Below are positions 36,655-44,879 of a stretch of DNA of 64,000 nucleotides, piece by piece. How positions within the stretch are numbered: position 1 is the stretch's first letter; each line of letters starts with the position of its first letter. Source of the stretch: Micromonospora sp. MH99. Its GTDB lineage: Bacteria > Actinomycetota > Actinomycetes > Mycobacteriales > Micromonosporaceae. The position numbers and the translations under genes are program-made. Under the pieces are notes generated by a model. It was not told the origin of the DNA and did no database searches. It saw only the letters and a program-made list of their open reading frames with translations. The stretch spans positions 186,001 to 250,000 of the forward strand of contig NZ_MUZA01000001.1 in the NCBI RefSeq assembly GCF_021442385.1, in the 5' to 3' direction.

Positions 36655-37740
36655 TCAGAGCCGGGAGGTGAAGGTGGCCAGGAAGCGGTGCGGGGTGACG
36701 ACGCCGGCGTTGTCGAAGCAGATCACGTCGACGTCGGCGTTGGTGGTGTACGTCCACGGTTGGGTGAGGTGGCAGTAGTTGCTGCCGGCGCCCTGCGCGA
36801 CCACCTGGACGTGGGTCTCCTTGAGACCGATCTGCGGGAAGGTCGCCAGGTAGCGGCCGGCCGGCACCAGCGGCGCCACCGTGTTCGCGCCGACGCCGAG
36901 CACCGAGTTGTCGTTGGTCGGCCCGCCGACGGCGGTGCCCAGGTGACCGAAGTACGACGGCGGCGCGAGGGAGCCGATCACCGGCCGCCGACGGTGGTAC
37001 GACAGGGCGAAGTCGGTGTTGGTGAACGCGCCGGCCTGGTCGTAGCAGAAGACGTACACCTGCACGTCGCTGCCGACCGCGGCCCAGGAGTAGACCTTGC
37101 ACCGGCGCGGGCCGGCGTTGGGCTGTACGGCGGTGACCTGCACGTCGCCGGCGAGCACCCCGGCCAGACCGACCCCGGGCAGCCGCACCAGGTACTGCCC
37201 GACCCCCACCGGCCCGACCGTGTTCACCACGCCCGTCGAGTTGTACGACTGCACCACCACGCCGCCGCCCCACTGCACGTACGCGTGGGAGGTGCCGGCC
37301 GGCAGCACGCCCGAACTGGTCGTCCAGAGCACGGTGAACGGGGTGTCCTCGCGCGTGCCGCCGGGCCGGTGGCACTGCACGTCGACGATCTCGTCGGCGC
37401 CGGACTGGAACCAGCGAACCACCTCGCAGTAGTGCCCGGTCCGGTTCACCGGGGTCACGTGCGGCACGCCCCGCGAACTGGCGCCCACCTGTGGGAAGCG
37501 GACCTGGAACCGGCCGGGCGCGAGCTTGACGCCGTCGGCCCAGGCGGCCGGGAACGCGGTCTTCCAGCTACCCCACTGCCGGCTGGTGTCCAGCACGGTC
37601 CAGACCGGCACCGTGGGGTCCTTCACGTACGCGAACCCCCAGCGGTCGGCGGTGGCCGCGGCGGCCGGTGCGGGCGGAGTGAGCGCGCCGGCGGCCAGGA
37701 CAGCGGCCAGCGCGGCGGTGACGAACGATCGGAGACGCAT
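36655..37740 (-). CDS. secreted protein with three internal repeats, function unknown
   Basis: 361 residues with a clear Sec signal (RSFVTAALAAVLAAGALTPPAPAAAA). The mature part consists of three units of about 110 residues. Each has a WGFAYV or SYHRR-like opening, an N(T)VxPVGxGxYLVxLPxVG or APLVPAGRYLATFPQIG strand, then VxVxxVxxGxxxxYCxVxxW and VxVxCxxxxG. Two Cys per unit fit one disulfide each. No catalytic motif is visible. Beta-rich repeat proteins of this type occur widely in Micromonospora and Streptomyces without assigned role; surface binding is a guess. Confidence 0.78.
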   Translation of the reverse strand: MRLRSFVTAALAAVLAAGALTPPAPAAAATADRWGFAYVKDPTVPVWTVLDTSRQWGSWKTAFPAAWADGVKLAPGRFQVRFPQVGASSRGVPHVTPVNRTGHYCEVVRWFQSGADEIVDVQCHRPGGTREDTPFTVLWTTSSGVLPAGTSHAYVQWGGGVVVQSYNSTGVVNTVGPVGVGQYLVRLPGVGLAGVLAGDVQVTAVQPNAGPRRCKVYSWAAVGSDVQVYVFCYDQAGAFTNTDFALSYHRRRPVIGSLAPPSYFGHLGTAVGGPTNDNSVLGVGANTVAPLVPAGRYLATFPQIGLKETHVQVVAQGAGSNYCHLTQPWTYTTNADVDVICFDNAGVVTPHRFLATFTSRL

Positions 37741-37873
37741 TGTTCCTCCACTCGACGGGGACGGGTCGCAGAGGAGTGTGCTCGCCGTGACGTGATGGTC
37801 ACAGTCGGCTACTGCGCGCTCCGGTGTCGGGTGTCGGCCACCGGGACTGGGACCGATCGGCGCGGTGAACGGT

Positions 37874-37907
37874 GAACGGCCCCCTCGCCGGGGCGAGGGG
37901 GCCGTTC
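37874..37907. terminator. terminator after the CBM6-DUF1996 gene
   Basis: Perfect 16-bp stem GAACGGCCCCCTCGCC with a 2-base spacer, 19 bases past the minus-strand stop at 37927. Confidence 0.8.
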
Positions 37908-37926
37908 AGGAGTGGGGAGGCGGGGA

Positions 37927-39423
37927 TCAGCCGCCGGCAAACGTCGGTTCCACCCCGCACTTGGCGTTCTGGTTCAGGCAGGACTTCACCAGGGCGCCCA
38001 GGTGCTCGGGCTCCCAGGCGTTCATGAAGTCGCCGTGCATCGAGGACGGCTTGCCGGAGGAGAGGCTGAGGCCGTCCCCGCCCAGCGACTCGTAGTTGAC
38101 CATGAAGGAGAGATCGGGCACCGCCACCGGGTACCTGCCGGTGCAGACACCGTTCACCGGGTCACCCATGTGCGACTTGTGATCGGGCGAGTCGATGTTC
38201 TCACCGTCCCAGCAGTCCTTGAACACCAGCTGGAAGATCAGGTTGCCGCCGGGCGCGCAGACCGGCCAGTTGCCGTCGGCGCTGCGGCCAATCTCGGCGC
38301 TGCCCGCGCACCAGAACTGGTTGCTGCCGGCGTTCTTCGGGGTGTCGACCTGCTTCTTGGCGTCGCCCTCGACCACCCGCAGACCCGGGGGGAAGGGCTT
38401 GACGGTCGACGGGTCCTTGACCCGCGAGCCGTAGTAGACCCGGAAGCTCTTCATCGGGACCGGCTTACCGTCCTTGCGCAGCTCCGGGACCCAGTAGGCG
38501 CTCAGGTCGCCAGGGGCGTTGCAGGTGGTCTTCGAGGAGAGCAGCTTGTCGGTGGTGGTGAAGGCGTCGACCTTGGGGCCGAAGAACGTGTGCATGTGCG
38601 ACGCGCCCGAGAGGCCGGGCAGGACGATCGGGTCGTCCGGGGCGGAGTTGGCGACCTCGCAGTCGGTATGGAACTCGGGGACGCGGGTGGTGCCCGGCGG
38701 CACCGCCTTCGGGGTGATCGCGGTGAAGGCCGCCAACTCCCTGCTCCACGCCGCCTGGTCGACCGGCACCCAGCCGGCGGCCGGCGCGCTCGGCGGGACC
38801 GACGCGGAGGGCGACGCGGACGGAGTGCGAGTCGGTGCCGACGACGTGGCCGGTGCGGCCGACGTGCTCGGCGACGTCGCCGTCGTGGGGCCGAACGTGA
38901 ACCAGTTCAGATTCACGAAGTCCGACGTCGAGGTGCTCCTCATGACGGCGAAGACGGTCTGCGGGCCGGTCGGCACGCCGGACGCGGTGGCGGTGACCGT
39001 CGTCCACTTCTGCCAGCCACCCGTATGGGTGATCGGGAAAGTGGCCAGCAGCGTGCCGGTCTGCGTGCCGAGGCGCAGTTCGACGGCCCCGCCGTCGGTG
39101 TTGTGCGCGGCGACCCGGGCCGTCAGCTCCGCGCCGGTTACCGAGACGCCGTCGTACCGCAGCCAGTCGCCGTTGGCGAGCCAGCCGACGTTCCTGCCGC
39201 CGTCGGCGTCGCCGGTGCTCTCGGTCTGCACGCCGGACTGCGCCGCGAAGGCCTCCGCCTGGACGCGGCCGGGCACGGCGACCTCCTCGGCCTGCGCGCC
39301 GGCGATGTAGATGCCACTGCCGCCCAGTGCGGCGACGACAGCGGCGGCGAGCGTGACGCGGGCGAGGCGACGGCGCTTTCGCGCCCGGTCCGGCGGTGCG
39401 ACATGCGCGGGGGGAGTCCGCAT
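37927..39423 (-). CDS. secreted CBM6/35-like plus DUF1996 protein
   Basis: 498 residues. The N-terminal anchor/signal (RVTLAAAVVAALGGSGIYIAGAQA) is followed by a CBM6-type jelly roll (about 50-180: VQAEAFAAQSGVQTEST, VGWLANGDWLRYDGVSVTG, FVNLNWFTFG). A Ser/Thr/Ala/Pro linker (about 180-215) and a DUF1996 domain (about 225-498) come next. DUF1996 marks are EFHTDCEVANSAPDDPIVLPG, ASHMHTFFG, FWCAG and CWDGENIDSPDHKSHM. DUF1996 occurs in fungi and actinomycetes and is suspected of acting on or binding polysaccharide, without proven activity. The CBM supports a cell-wall or plant-glycan target. Confidence 0.87.
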   Translation of the reverse strand: MRTPPAHVAPPDRARKRRRLARVTLAAAVVAALGGSGIYIAGAQAEEVAVPGRVQAEAFAAQSGVQTESTGDADGGRNVGWLANGDWLRYDGVSVTGAELTARVAAHNTDGGAVELRLGTQTGTLLATFPITHTGGWQKWTTVTATASGVPTGPQTVFAVMRSTSTSDFVNLNWFTFGPTTATSPSTSAAPATSSAPTRTPSASPSASVPPSAPAAGWVPVDQAAWSRELAAFTAITPKAVPPGTTRVPEFHTDCEVANSAPDDPIVLPGLSGASHMHTFFGPKVDAFTTTDKLLSSKTTCNAPGDLSAYWVPELRKDGKPVPMKSFRVYYGSRVKDPSTVKPFPPGLRVVEGDAKKQVDTPKNAGSNQFWCAGSAEIGRSADGNWPVCAPGGNLIFQLVFKDCWDGENIDSPDHKSHMGDPVNGVCTGRYPVAVPDLSFMVNYESLGGDGLSLSSGKPSSMHGDFMNAWEPEHLGALVKSCLNQNAKCGVEPTFAGG

Positions 39424-39447
39424 TACCAGTGGTGTCCTTCGAGTCGG

Positions 39448-39499
39448 GCGATAACGCTCCTGTCGGGTGAAGTATGTGCACGTCCAGAGCCTGCTTCAA
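39448..39499 (-). promoter_or_regulatory. candidate promoter and operator of the CBM6-DUF1996 gene
   Basis: On the minus strand: TTGAAG (39499-39494), 17-base spacer, CATACT (39476-39471). Just downstream is GGAGCGTTATCGC (39460-39448), which shares AGCGTTA with the GH30 operator at 20995-21008. Spacing repeats the pattern of that promoter. Moderate matches only. Confidence 0.35.
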
Positions 39500-39681
39500 C
39501 GTGCGGAAAAAGAATTAAGGAGGGCGGCCCGCAGGTCTCCTGGTGGCCGGCGTCCCGGCTCCGGATAACAGTTTTTCGCCCCCGCAGACTTAAGTTTGTT
39601 TTAACTCCGGGAAAGTGACCCGGTTCCGGTGATTACGAATTTTGCGGTAACGAATCGTCATCCGATCGGATACTGGAGGGC

Positions 39682-40335
39682 ATGTCGTCCGGTCGTCCTG
39701 GCACTCCTCGGCTCGCGCGCCAGCCGGGGCGGCTGGTCGCCTTCAGCGACGGCGTCTTCGCCATCGCCGTCACGCTTCTCGTGCTGGAGATCCAACCGCC
39801 GAAGGACTTCGGGCGCCTCCTGCCGGGCCTCGGGGCGTTGTGGCCGTCGTACCTGGGGTACGCGTTGAGCTTCCTGCTCGTCGGGCAGGTCTGGGTCAAC
39901 CATCACGTCATGTTCGACCGGGTCCGGCACGTCGACCGTCCGGTCCTGTTCCTCAACACGCTGCTCCTGATGGTCATCGCGTTCCTGCCGTTCTCCACGT
40001 CGCTGCTCGCCGACGCGCTCCGCGCGGAGCAGGGGCTGCGGACGGCGGTCGTCGTCTACGGCACGACACTGTGGTTGGCGGCGGCCCTGTTCAACGTCAT
40101 CTGGGTCCACCTCCGCCGGGCGCGACTCCTGGACCCCAGCCTCGGCCCCTTCGGCGTGCGGGCCATCGGCCGCCGATTCGCACTAGCGCTGGCCTGGATC
40201 GGCGGCGGCATCCTCGTCGGCGCGTTCGTGCCGATCGCTGGCGTAGTCATCATCGCGGCCTTCCTGCCCGCCTACTACCTGCCCATCCGCGGCGAGTACG
40301 GCGAGGACGACAAGACCACCGGCCGTTCCGCCTGA
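39682..40335 (+). CDS. TMEM175 family (DUF1211) potassium channel-like protein
   Basis: 217 residues, GGAGGG before the ATG. Six membrane segments in two halves. The first helix carries the pore motif RLVAFSDGVFAIAVTLLVLEI and is followed by VGQVWVNHHVMF, both typical for bacterial TMEM175. Family members form tetrameric K+-selective channels lacking the usual selectivity filter. A diverged paralogue lies at 61467-62156. Confidence 0.9.
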   Translation: MSSGRPGTPRLARQPGRLVAFSDGVFAIAVTLLVLEIQPPKDFGRLLPGLGALWPSYLGYALSFLLVGQVWVNHHVMFDRVRHVDRPVLFLNTLLLMVIAFLPFSTSLLADALRAEQGLRTAVVVYGTTLWLAAALFNVIWVHLRRARLLDPSLGPFGVRAIGRRFALALAWIGGGILVGAFVPIAGVVIIAAFLPAYYLPIRGEYGEDDKTTGRSA

Positions 40336-40420
40336 ACCGCACCGGACGGCCCGCGGGCCGGCTGGCGGGCCGGCTCGGCGTACACCGGCGACGACGCCGT
40401 CAAAATATTGTGGGTGCGCC

Positions 40421-40447
40421 TGTCGATCGGGACCGGCTCTCTTCGTA
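40421..40447 (+). promoter_or_regulatory. candidate ECF42-type promoter
   Basis: TGTCGA (40421-40426), 17-base spacer, CGTA (40444-40447). The ECF42 consensus as I remember it is TGTCGA at -35 and CG(A/T)C at -10, so only the last base differs. It precedes the four-gene operon that encodes an ECF42-like sigma factor, as expected for autoregulation. Confidence 0.6.
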
Positions 40448-40498
40448 GCCAGGGTGAGAGCCCGGAATCGAGACGGGCCACACCCGCTGGAGGGCACG

Positions 40499-40912
40499 AT
40501 GACCACCACCGCGCAGACCACCCGCACCACCACGGCGGCCTTCGGCGCGCTGATCGGGGCCGGTGCGATCGCCACGATCGCCGCGAGCGCCGCCACCATG
40601 ACCGTCGCCGCCGCCGGCCATGCGGCAGGAATCAGCCTCGACGTGAGCGGCGCCCCGATTCCGGTGGCGGGGTTCGGCGTGCTGACCGCCGTCTTCTCGT
40701 CGATCGGCGTGCTGCTCGCCGTGTTGCTGTCCCGCTTCGCACGGCGTCCGCGGCGCGCGTTCGTCCGTACGACTGTGGCGCTGACGGTCCTGTCCCTGGT
40801 GCCGGACGTGCTCGCCGACGCCGGGACGGCCACCAGGGCGCTGCTGATGCTCACCCACCTGGTCGCGGCCGCGATCGTGATCCCGGCTGTCGCGCGCCGC
40901 CTGGCCGCCTGA
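40499..40912 (+). CDS. small membrane protein (DUF6069-like)
   Basis: 137 residues with four hydrophobic segments: FGALIGAGAIATIAASAATM, PIPVAGFGVLTAVFSSIGVLLAVLLSRF, TTVALTVLSLVPDVLA and ALLMLTHLVAAAIVIPAVA. The GFG and LVPDVL motifs resemble DUF6069 proteins of Actinobacteria. No function is known. It is the first gene of the ECF sigma operon and lies about 52 bases downstream of the candidate promoter. Confidence 0.75.
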   Translation: MTTTAQTTRTTTAAFGALIGAGAIATIAASAATMTVAAAGHAAGISLDVSGAPIPVAGFGVLTAVFSSIGVLLAVLLSRFARRPRRAFVRTTVALTVLSLVPDVLADAGTATRALLMLTHLVAAAIVIPAVARRLAA

Positions 40913-40951
40913 CCTGTTCCCCACTCATCGTCGAGCTATCGGAGGATCACC

Positions 40952-41305
40952 ATGAAGCAGTACCTGCTGTCCGTGCACGTCGTCGAGGGCGCACCGACGC
41001 CGTCGGACGAGGAAACGCAGATCATGTTCCGGGAGACCGGTCGGATCAACGACGACATGCAGGCCGCGGGCGCCTGGGTCTTCGGCGGGGGGCTCACGTC
41101 GCCCGACAGCGCCACTGTCGTCCGGGTCGAGAACGGCGCCACCTCCATGAGCGACGGGCCGTTCGTCGAGACGAAGGAACACATCGCCGGCTTCTGGGTG
41201 ATCAAGTGCGCGGATCTGGACCAGGCGCTGGCCTGGGCCGAGAGGTGCGCGGCCGCCTGCGGCCCGATCGAGGTGCGCCCGTTCGACGAGTTGTCCCAAG
41301 CCTGA
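40952..41305 (+). CDS. DGPF/YCII domain protein
   Basis: 117 residues with a ferredoxin-like alpha/beta fold. The DGPF motif is present as MSDGPFVETKEHIAGFWVIKC, and the C-terminus has EVRPFDE. DGPF proteins are small dimers whose genes are conserved next to ECF42 sigma factors; their biochemical role is open. Here the sigma gene follows after 19 bases. Confidence 0.92.
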   Translation: MKQYLLSVHVVEGAPTPSDEETQIMFRETGRINDDMQAAGAWVFGGGLTSPDSATVVRVENGATSMSDGPFVETKEHIAGFWVIKCADLDQALAWAERCAAACGPIEVRPFDELSQA

Positions 41306-41324
41306 GCGGGAGCTGTCGCCCGAC

Positions 41325-42524
41325 ATGGACCTGGCGAGCATCTACCGCGCGGAGTACGGCCGCTGCGTCGCCACACTGGCCCGCATCCTCGGTGACATCA
41401 ACCTCGCCGAGGAGGCGGTCCAGGACGCCTTCACGACGGCGCTGCAGAAGTGGGAGTCCCCACCGCCGAATCCCGGCGCCTGGATCGTGACGACCGCGCG
41501 GAACAGGGCCGTCGATCGCCTCCGCCGGGAGTCGACCCGCGAGGCCCGGCAGGCCCAGGCCCTGCTGCTGCACCAACAGGACGAGCCCCAGGAGGTGGGA
41601 CCGGTGAAGGACGACCAGCTTCGACTCATCTTCACCTGCTGTCACCCGGCACTCGCCCCGGACGCGCGGACGGCCCTGACCGTCCGCCTGCTCGGCGGTC
41701 TGGAGGTACCGGAGATCGCGCGGGCCTACCTGGTTCAGGAGACGACAATCGCGCAGCGGATCGTGCGCGCGAAGAAGAAGATCCGGGACGCGGGGATCCC
41801 GTACCGGGTACCCGCCGAACACGAGCTGCCGGACCGGCTGCCGCCCGTGCTCACCGTGCTCTACCTGATGTTCAACGAGGGTTACGCCTCGACCGCCGGG
41901 CCGCTGATCAGAACGGACCTGTGCGCCGAGGCGATCCGGCTCGCCCGCGAGCTGGCCGCCCTGATGCCCGACGAACCCGAGGTGCTGGGCCTGCTCGCCC
42001 TGCTGCTGCTGACCGAGGCACGCCGTCCGGCCCGGCTCGGCCCGACCGGCGGACTCGTCCTCCTCGTCGACCAGGACCGGTCACTGTGGAACCGCGCACT
42101 CATCGTCGAGGGCCACGACCTGGTCCGGCGCTGCCTGCGGCGCAACCGGCCCGGCCCGTACCAGATCCAGGCCGCGATCGGCGCGGTGCACACCGACGGC
42201 GCGGCCACCGACTGGCCGCAGGTCCTGGCGCTGTACGACCAGCTCTTCGCGCTCGCGCCGACCGCCATCGTCGCGCTCAACCGTGCCGTCGCGGTCGCCG
42301 AGGTGCACGGGCCGGCGGTAGCCCTCGCCGCGTTGGAGGACGTCGACCTCCCGGGCTACCACCGGCTGCCCGCCACCCGTGCCGAGCTGCTGGCCCGGCT
42401 CGGCCGCGACCGCGAGGCCCGCGCCGCCTACGACCAGGCCATCGCGCTGACCAGCAACGAGACCGAGCGCGCCTTTCTGCGGACGCGTCGTACCGAACTC
42501 ACCCACCCGAGGAGACCCTCGTGA
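41325..42524 (+). CDS. ECF42-type RNA polymerase sigma factor with C-terminal TPR-like extension
   Basis: 399 residues. Region 2 is VARILGDINLAEEAVQDAFTTALQKW and GAWIVTTARNRAVDRLRRE. Region 4 is LTVRLLGGLEVPEIARAYLVQETTIAQRIVRAKKKI. A helical extension of over 200 residues follows, with TPR-like repeats (FALAPTAIVALNRAVAVAEVHG, RLGRDREARAAYDQAI). ECF42 factors lack an anti-sigma factor and the extension is thought to control them. Neighbouring DGPF gene and the TGTCGA promoter both fit this group. The next gene overlaps its stop by 4 bases. Confidence 0.92.
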   Translation: MDLASIYRAEYGRCVATLARILGDINLAEEAVQDAFTTALQKWESPPPNPGAWIVTTARNRAVDRLRRESTREARQAQALLLHQQDEPQEVGPVKDDQLRLIFTCCHPALAPDARTALTVRLLGGLEVPEIARAYLVQETTIAQRIVRAKKKIRDAGIPYRVPAEHELPDRLPPVLTVLYLMFNEGYASTAGPLIRTDLCAEAIRLARELAALMPDEPEVLGLLALLLLTEARRPARLGPTGGLVLLVDQDRSLWNRALIVEGHDLVRRCLRRNRPGPYQIQAAIGAVHTDGAATDWPQVLALYDQLFALAPTAIVALNRAVAVAEVHGPAVALAALEDVDLPGYHRLPATRAELLARLGRDREARAAYDQAIALTSNETERAFLRTRRTELTHPRRPS

Positions 42525-43099
42525 CCGCCACCTACACCTTCGACGTCTTCACCAGCCTCGACGGCTTCGGCAGCACCACCGGCAACTGGGGCGGCTACTG
42601 GGGTAAGCAGGGCCCGGAGCTGCTGGAGCGCCGCCTCGCCACGTACGGCGAGGACCAGCGCATGGTCTTCGGTAGCGGCACCTACCGGATCTTCGTGGAA
42701 ATGCTGGCCGACAGCACCGAGGAGTCCGACGTCCGGGACGCCTGGGTCACCCGCATGATCAACCTTCCGGCGACGATCGTGTCGAACACGCTGCAGGGCC
42801 CCCTCGACTGGCCGGACGCGACAGTCGTACGCGGTGACGCCGTCGACGTCGTCGCCCGGCTCAAGGAGGAGTCCGAGGTGCCGTTGCGGTCACACGGCAG
42901 CCTCTCGATGAACCGGGCACTGCTGGCCGCCGGGCTGGTCGACCTCATTCAGGTGACGCTCTTTCCGGTGGTCACCGGTCAGACCGGAACGGAGCCGATC
43001 TTTCACGGGACGGCCGACTACGACCTGGAGCTGATCGAGTGCCGGACCCTCGACGGCCGCTCCCAGGAACTCACCTACCGACCCACCCGGCACACCTGA
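42521..43099 (+). CDS. dihydrofolate reductase-like (RibD C-terminal) protein
   Basis: 192 residues, GTG start within the GTGA overlap with the sigma gene. It has the DHFR/RibD pattern: FDVFTSLDGFGS, QRMVFGSGTYRIF, VSNTLQGPLDWPDATVV, LKEESEVPLRSHGSLSMNRALLAAGLVDLIQVTLFPVVTGQTG. These small proteins bind NADPH and are presumed reductases of pterin- or flavin-like substrates. Last gene of the ECF42 operon; such proteins commonly accompany DGPF genes. Confidence 0.88.
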   Translation: MTATYTFDVFTSLDGFGSTTGNWGGYWGKQGPELLERRLATYGEDQRMVFGSGTYRIFVEMLADSTEESDVRDAWVTRMINLPATIVSNTLQGPLDWPDATVVRGDAVDVVARLKEESEVPLRSHGSLSMNRALLAAGLVDLIQVTLFPVVTGQTGTEPIFHGTADYDLELIECRTLDGRSQELTYRPTRHT

Positions 43100-43125
43100 G
43101 TCGTCAGCGCCACCCGACGGTGGTG

Positions 43126-43168
43126 CGGTGCCGCCGGCCGTGCCTGATGATCCCCGGCCGCGGCACCG
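43126..43168. terminator. hairpin between convergent genes
   Basis: CGGTGCCG plus CGGCCG arms with one bulged base and a 14-base loop, between the DHFR-like gene and the convergent Cys-rich gene. Confidence 0.55.
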
Positions 43169-43186
43169 GACGCCCAGCCGTGTCGG

Positions 43187-43603
43187 TCAGCAGCGCACCT
43201 CGGTCTCCTTCTGCGCCACGTCGGAGATCCCACCGAGGGCCCGGGTGCACACCGACAGCGTGTTGGCGCCCAGCGACCAGACGTCCGGCCCGCTCGAGCA
43301 CTGCAGGTCGCGAAGCGTGCTTCCGGTGACGATCGACGTGCAGACCTGGTAGGAGCCGTGGGTGGCGCGGTACTGCTGCCACACGTACGTGTAGGCGTAG
43401 TTCTTGCCACAGCCCTTGTACTGCTTGACCGAGGCGGCGGTCTGCCCGCCGACGGTGACGTACGCCGTCGCGCCGATCTGCACCGAGCTCGCGCAGCGCG
43501 GGTTCGTCTCGGCGTGGGCGGGGCCGGCGAACGCCATCGTCGCGGGCACAGCCAGCCCAGCGGCCGCGAGGATGCGTACACCGCGTCGGGAAAGGCTCTT
43601 CAT
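43187..43603 (-). CDS. small secreted six-cysteine protein, unknown
   Basis: 138 residues, GGAGG before the ATG. Sec signal (GVRILAAAGLAVPATMAFAGPAHA). The mature 108 residues contain six Cys, which fits three disulfides. Residues such as GATAYVTVGGQTAASVKQY and YAYTYVWQQYRATHGSY suggest a compact beta protein. No family recognised. It is divergent from the membrane-anchored HTH regulator at 43741 with the TCTGAC repeats between, so it may be controlled from the same site. Confidence 0.75.
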   Translation of the reverse strand: MKSLSRRGVRILAAAGLAVPATMAFAGPAHAETNPRCASSVQIGATAYVTVGGQTAASVKQYKGCGKNYAYTYVWQQYRATHGSYQVCTSIVTGSTLRDLQCSSGPDVWSLGANTLSVCTRALGGISDVAQKETEVRC

Positions 43604-43690
43604 CGATGACCTCCTTCAGTGCACCGGGACCGTTGATCCCCGTGTCGTCGATGCACCACATTGATGCTCGCTGTGGCCCGTTCGGTAGCC

Positions 43691-43729
43691 TCTGACACGC
43701 TCTGACAACGTCTGACGAAGCTGTCTGAC
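43691..43729. repeat. four TCTGAC direct repeats upstream of the HTH/NBR1-Ig gene
   Basis: TCTGAC at 43691, 43701, 43711 and 43724. The first three are spaced exactly 10 bp, one helical turn; the last is 13 bp further and ends 12 bases before the start codon. A weak TTGATG (43661) and TAGCCT (43686) pair lies immediately upstream. The array looks like a multimeric binding site, probably for autoregulation. Confidence 0.65.
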
Positions 43730-43740
43730 ATGGGGGACTG

Positions 43741-44673
43741 ATGAAGGACCAGCGTGCCGCCGCAGAGTCGATTCAGGACGGACGGGCCGCCGAGAGGTTC
43801 GCCGAGCAGTTGCGGACATTGCGCAGCGCCGCGGGAGACCCGTCGTTCCGCAAGATGGCGGGGCGATCAGGTCGGATCTCGCACACGACCCTGCACGAGG
43901 CCGCCGCCGGGACCCGGTTTCCCTCCTGGGAGACCACGCGGGAGTTCGTCCGGGCGTGCGAGGCGGACGAGGCCCTGTGGCGGCGCCGATGGGAGGACGC
44001 GCAGCGCCCGGGGTCGGCCCCCCGGCCCGGCGGGGACGGAGACGGAGACTGCGCGCCGGTCGTCGCCGCGTCCGCGCCGAAGGAGCAGGGCGTGGTGCAG
44101 GTCGTGGAGTATCCGCGGGCCGAGGATGGCGTCGCGGCCAGGCGGCGGCGTCGACTGCCGTGGCTCAACGCCGCAGCGGTGGTGCTGGTGGTGGCGGTGG
44201 CCGCAGTCCTGGGCGTGACCGTTCGTGGCAGGTCGGGCCCGGACGGCTCCGGCACACCTACCGCGTCACCGTCACCGGTGGCGTCGCCGACCACTACGGC
44301 GTTCTCGGACTCGCTGATCCCCGGGGACTCGAGCAGATTCGTCGGCGACGTCACCATCCCCGACGGCACCCAGGTGAAGGTCAACGCCCAGTTCGACAAG
44401 GTGTGGGCTCTCGCGAACGTGGGAAAGGTCGACTGGCACAACCGGTACCTGGCGCGGATGGACCCCACCGCGGACGGTGCGGGTTGCCGGACACCGGACC
44501 GGGTGCAGATCGGTGACACGCCGCCCGGTGAGCAGGTGATGATCCGTGTTCGGGTCACCGCGCCGAGCCGCCCCGGCAAGTGCTGGGTCAGTTGGAAGAT
44601 GGTCGACGAGGCCGGGCGGGAGTACTTCCCGACCCGGCGGCCGGTGTACTTCATGGTCACCGTGACCGCCTGA
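43741..44673 (+). CDS. membrane-anchored HTH regulator with extracellular NBR1-Ig-like domain
   Basis: 310 residues. Residues 15-95 form an XRE-like HTH (FAEQLRTLRSAAGDPSFRKMAGRSGRISHTTLHEAAAGTRFPSW). After an Arg-rich stretch, one transmembrane helix lies at about 139-162 (LPWLNAAAVVLVVAVAAVLGVTV). A Ser/Thr/Pro linker leads to an Ig-like domain of the NBR1/FW type at about 200-310, with paired Cys (AGCRTP and GKCWVSW) and VWALANVGKVDW. Topology puts the HTH inside and the Ig domain outside: a one-protein surface sensor. The TCTGAC array lies directly upstream, and the wall-enzyme genes follow in the same direction. Confidence 0.85.
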   Translation: MKDQRAAAESIQDGRAAERFAEQLRTLRSAAGDPSFRKMAGRSGRISHTTLHEAAAGTRFPSWETTREFVRACEADEALWRRRWEDAQRPGSAPRPGGDGDGDCAPVVAASAPKEQGVVQVVEYPRAEDGVAARRRRRLPWLNAAAVVLVVAVAAVLGVTVRGRSGPDGSGTPTASPSPVASPTTTAFSDSLIPGDSSRFVGDVTIPDGTQVKVNAQFDKVWALANVGKVDWHNRYLARMDPTADGAGCRTPDRVQIGDTPPGEQVMIRVRVTAPSRPGKCWVSWKMVDEAGREYFPTRRPVYFMVTVTA

Positions 44674-44777
44674 GGGTCAGGCCGCGGGCTCCGAGTGGCC
44701 CCCGATGCGATCGATCGCTGTCAGGCACGAGCGTCGAGCCAAACTGACAACACCGCATTCATCGAGGTCGGTGAGGG

Positions 44778-44792
44778 TCTGACGGATCTGAC
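44778..44792. repeat. two further TCTGAC boxes before the wall-enzyme genes
   Basis: TCTGAC at 44778-44783 and 44787-44792, 9 bp apart. An inverted GTCAG (44720-44724) and an ACTGACAAC (44743-44751) lie nearby. Same hexamer as in the array at 43691-43729, about 90 bases upstream of the M15-like gene start. Confidence 0.5.
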
Positions 44793-44879
44793 AGACACCA
44801 GGGGTACCGAACAGCACCGCACTTCTCGCAGGGTGATGTCGAACCGAGTACGACTCACCAGCTACGAGGAGGACCCACC

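Noticed and set aside
36223..37875. 550-codon plus-strand open frame
   Set aside because: Antisense to the TetR and three-repeat secreted genes, which have a proper HTH and a signal peptide.
43691..43729. TCTGAC repeats as a CRISPR array or a replication origin
   Set aside because: Units are only 6 bp with 4-7 bp gaps; no spacers, cas genes or replication genes nearby. A transcription-factor array fits better.
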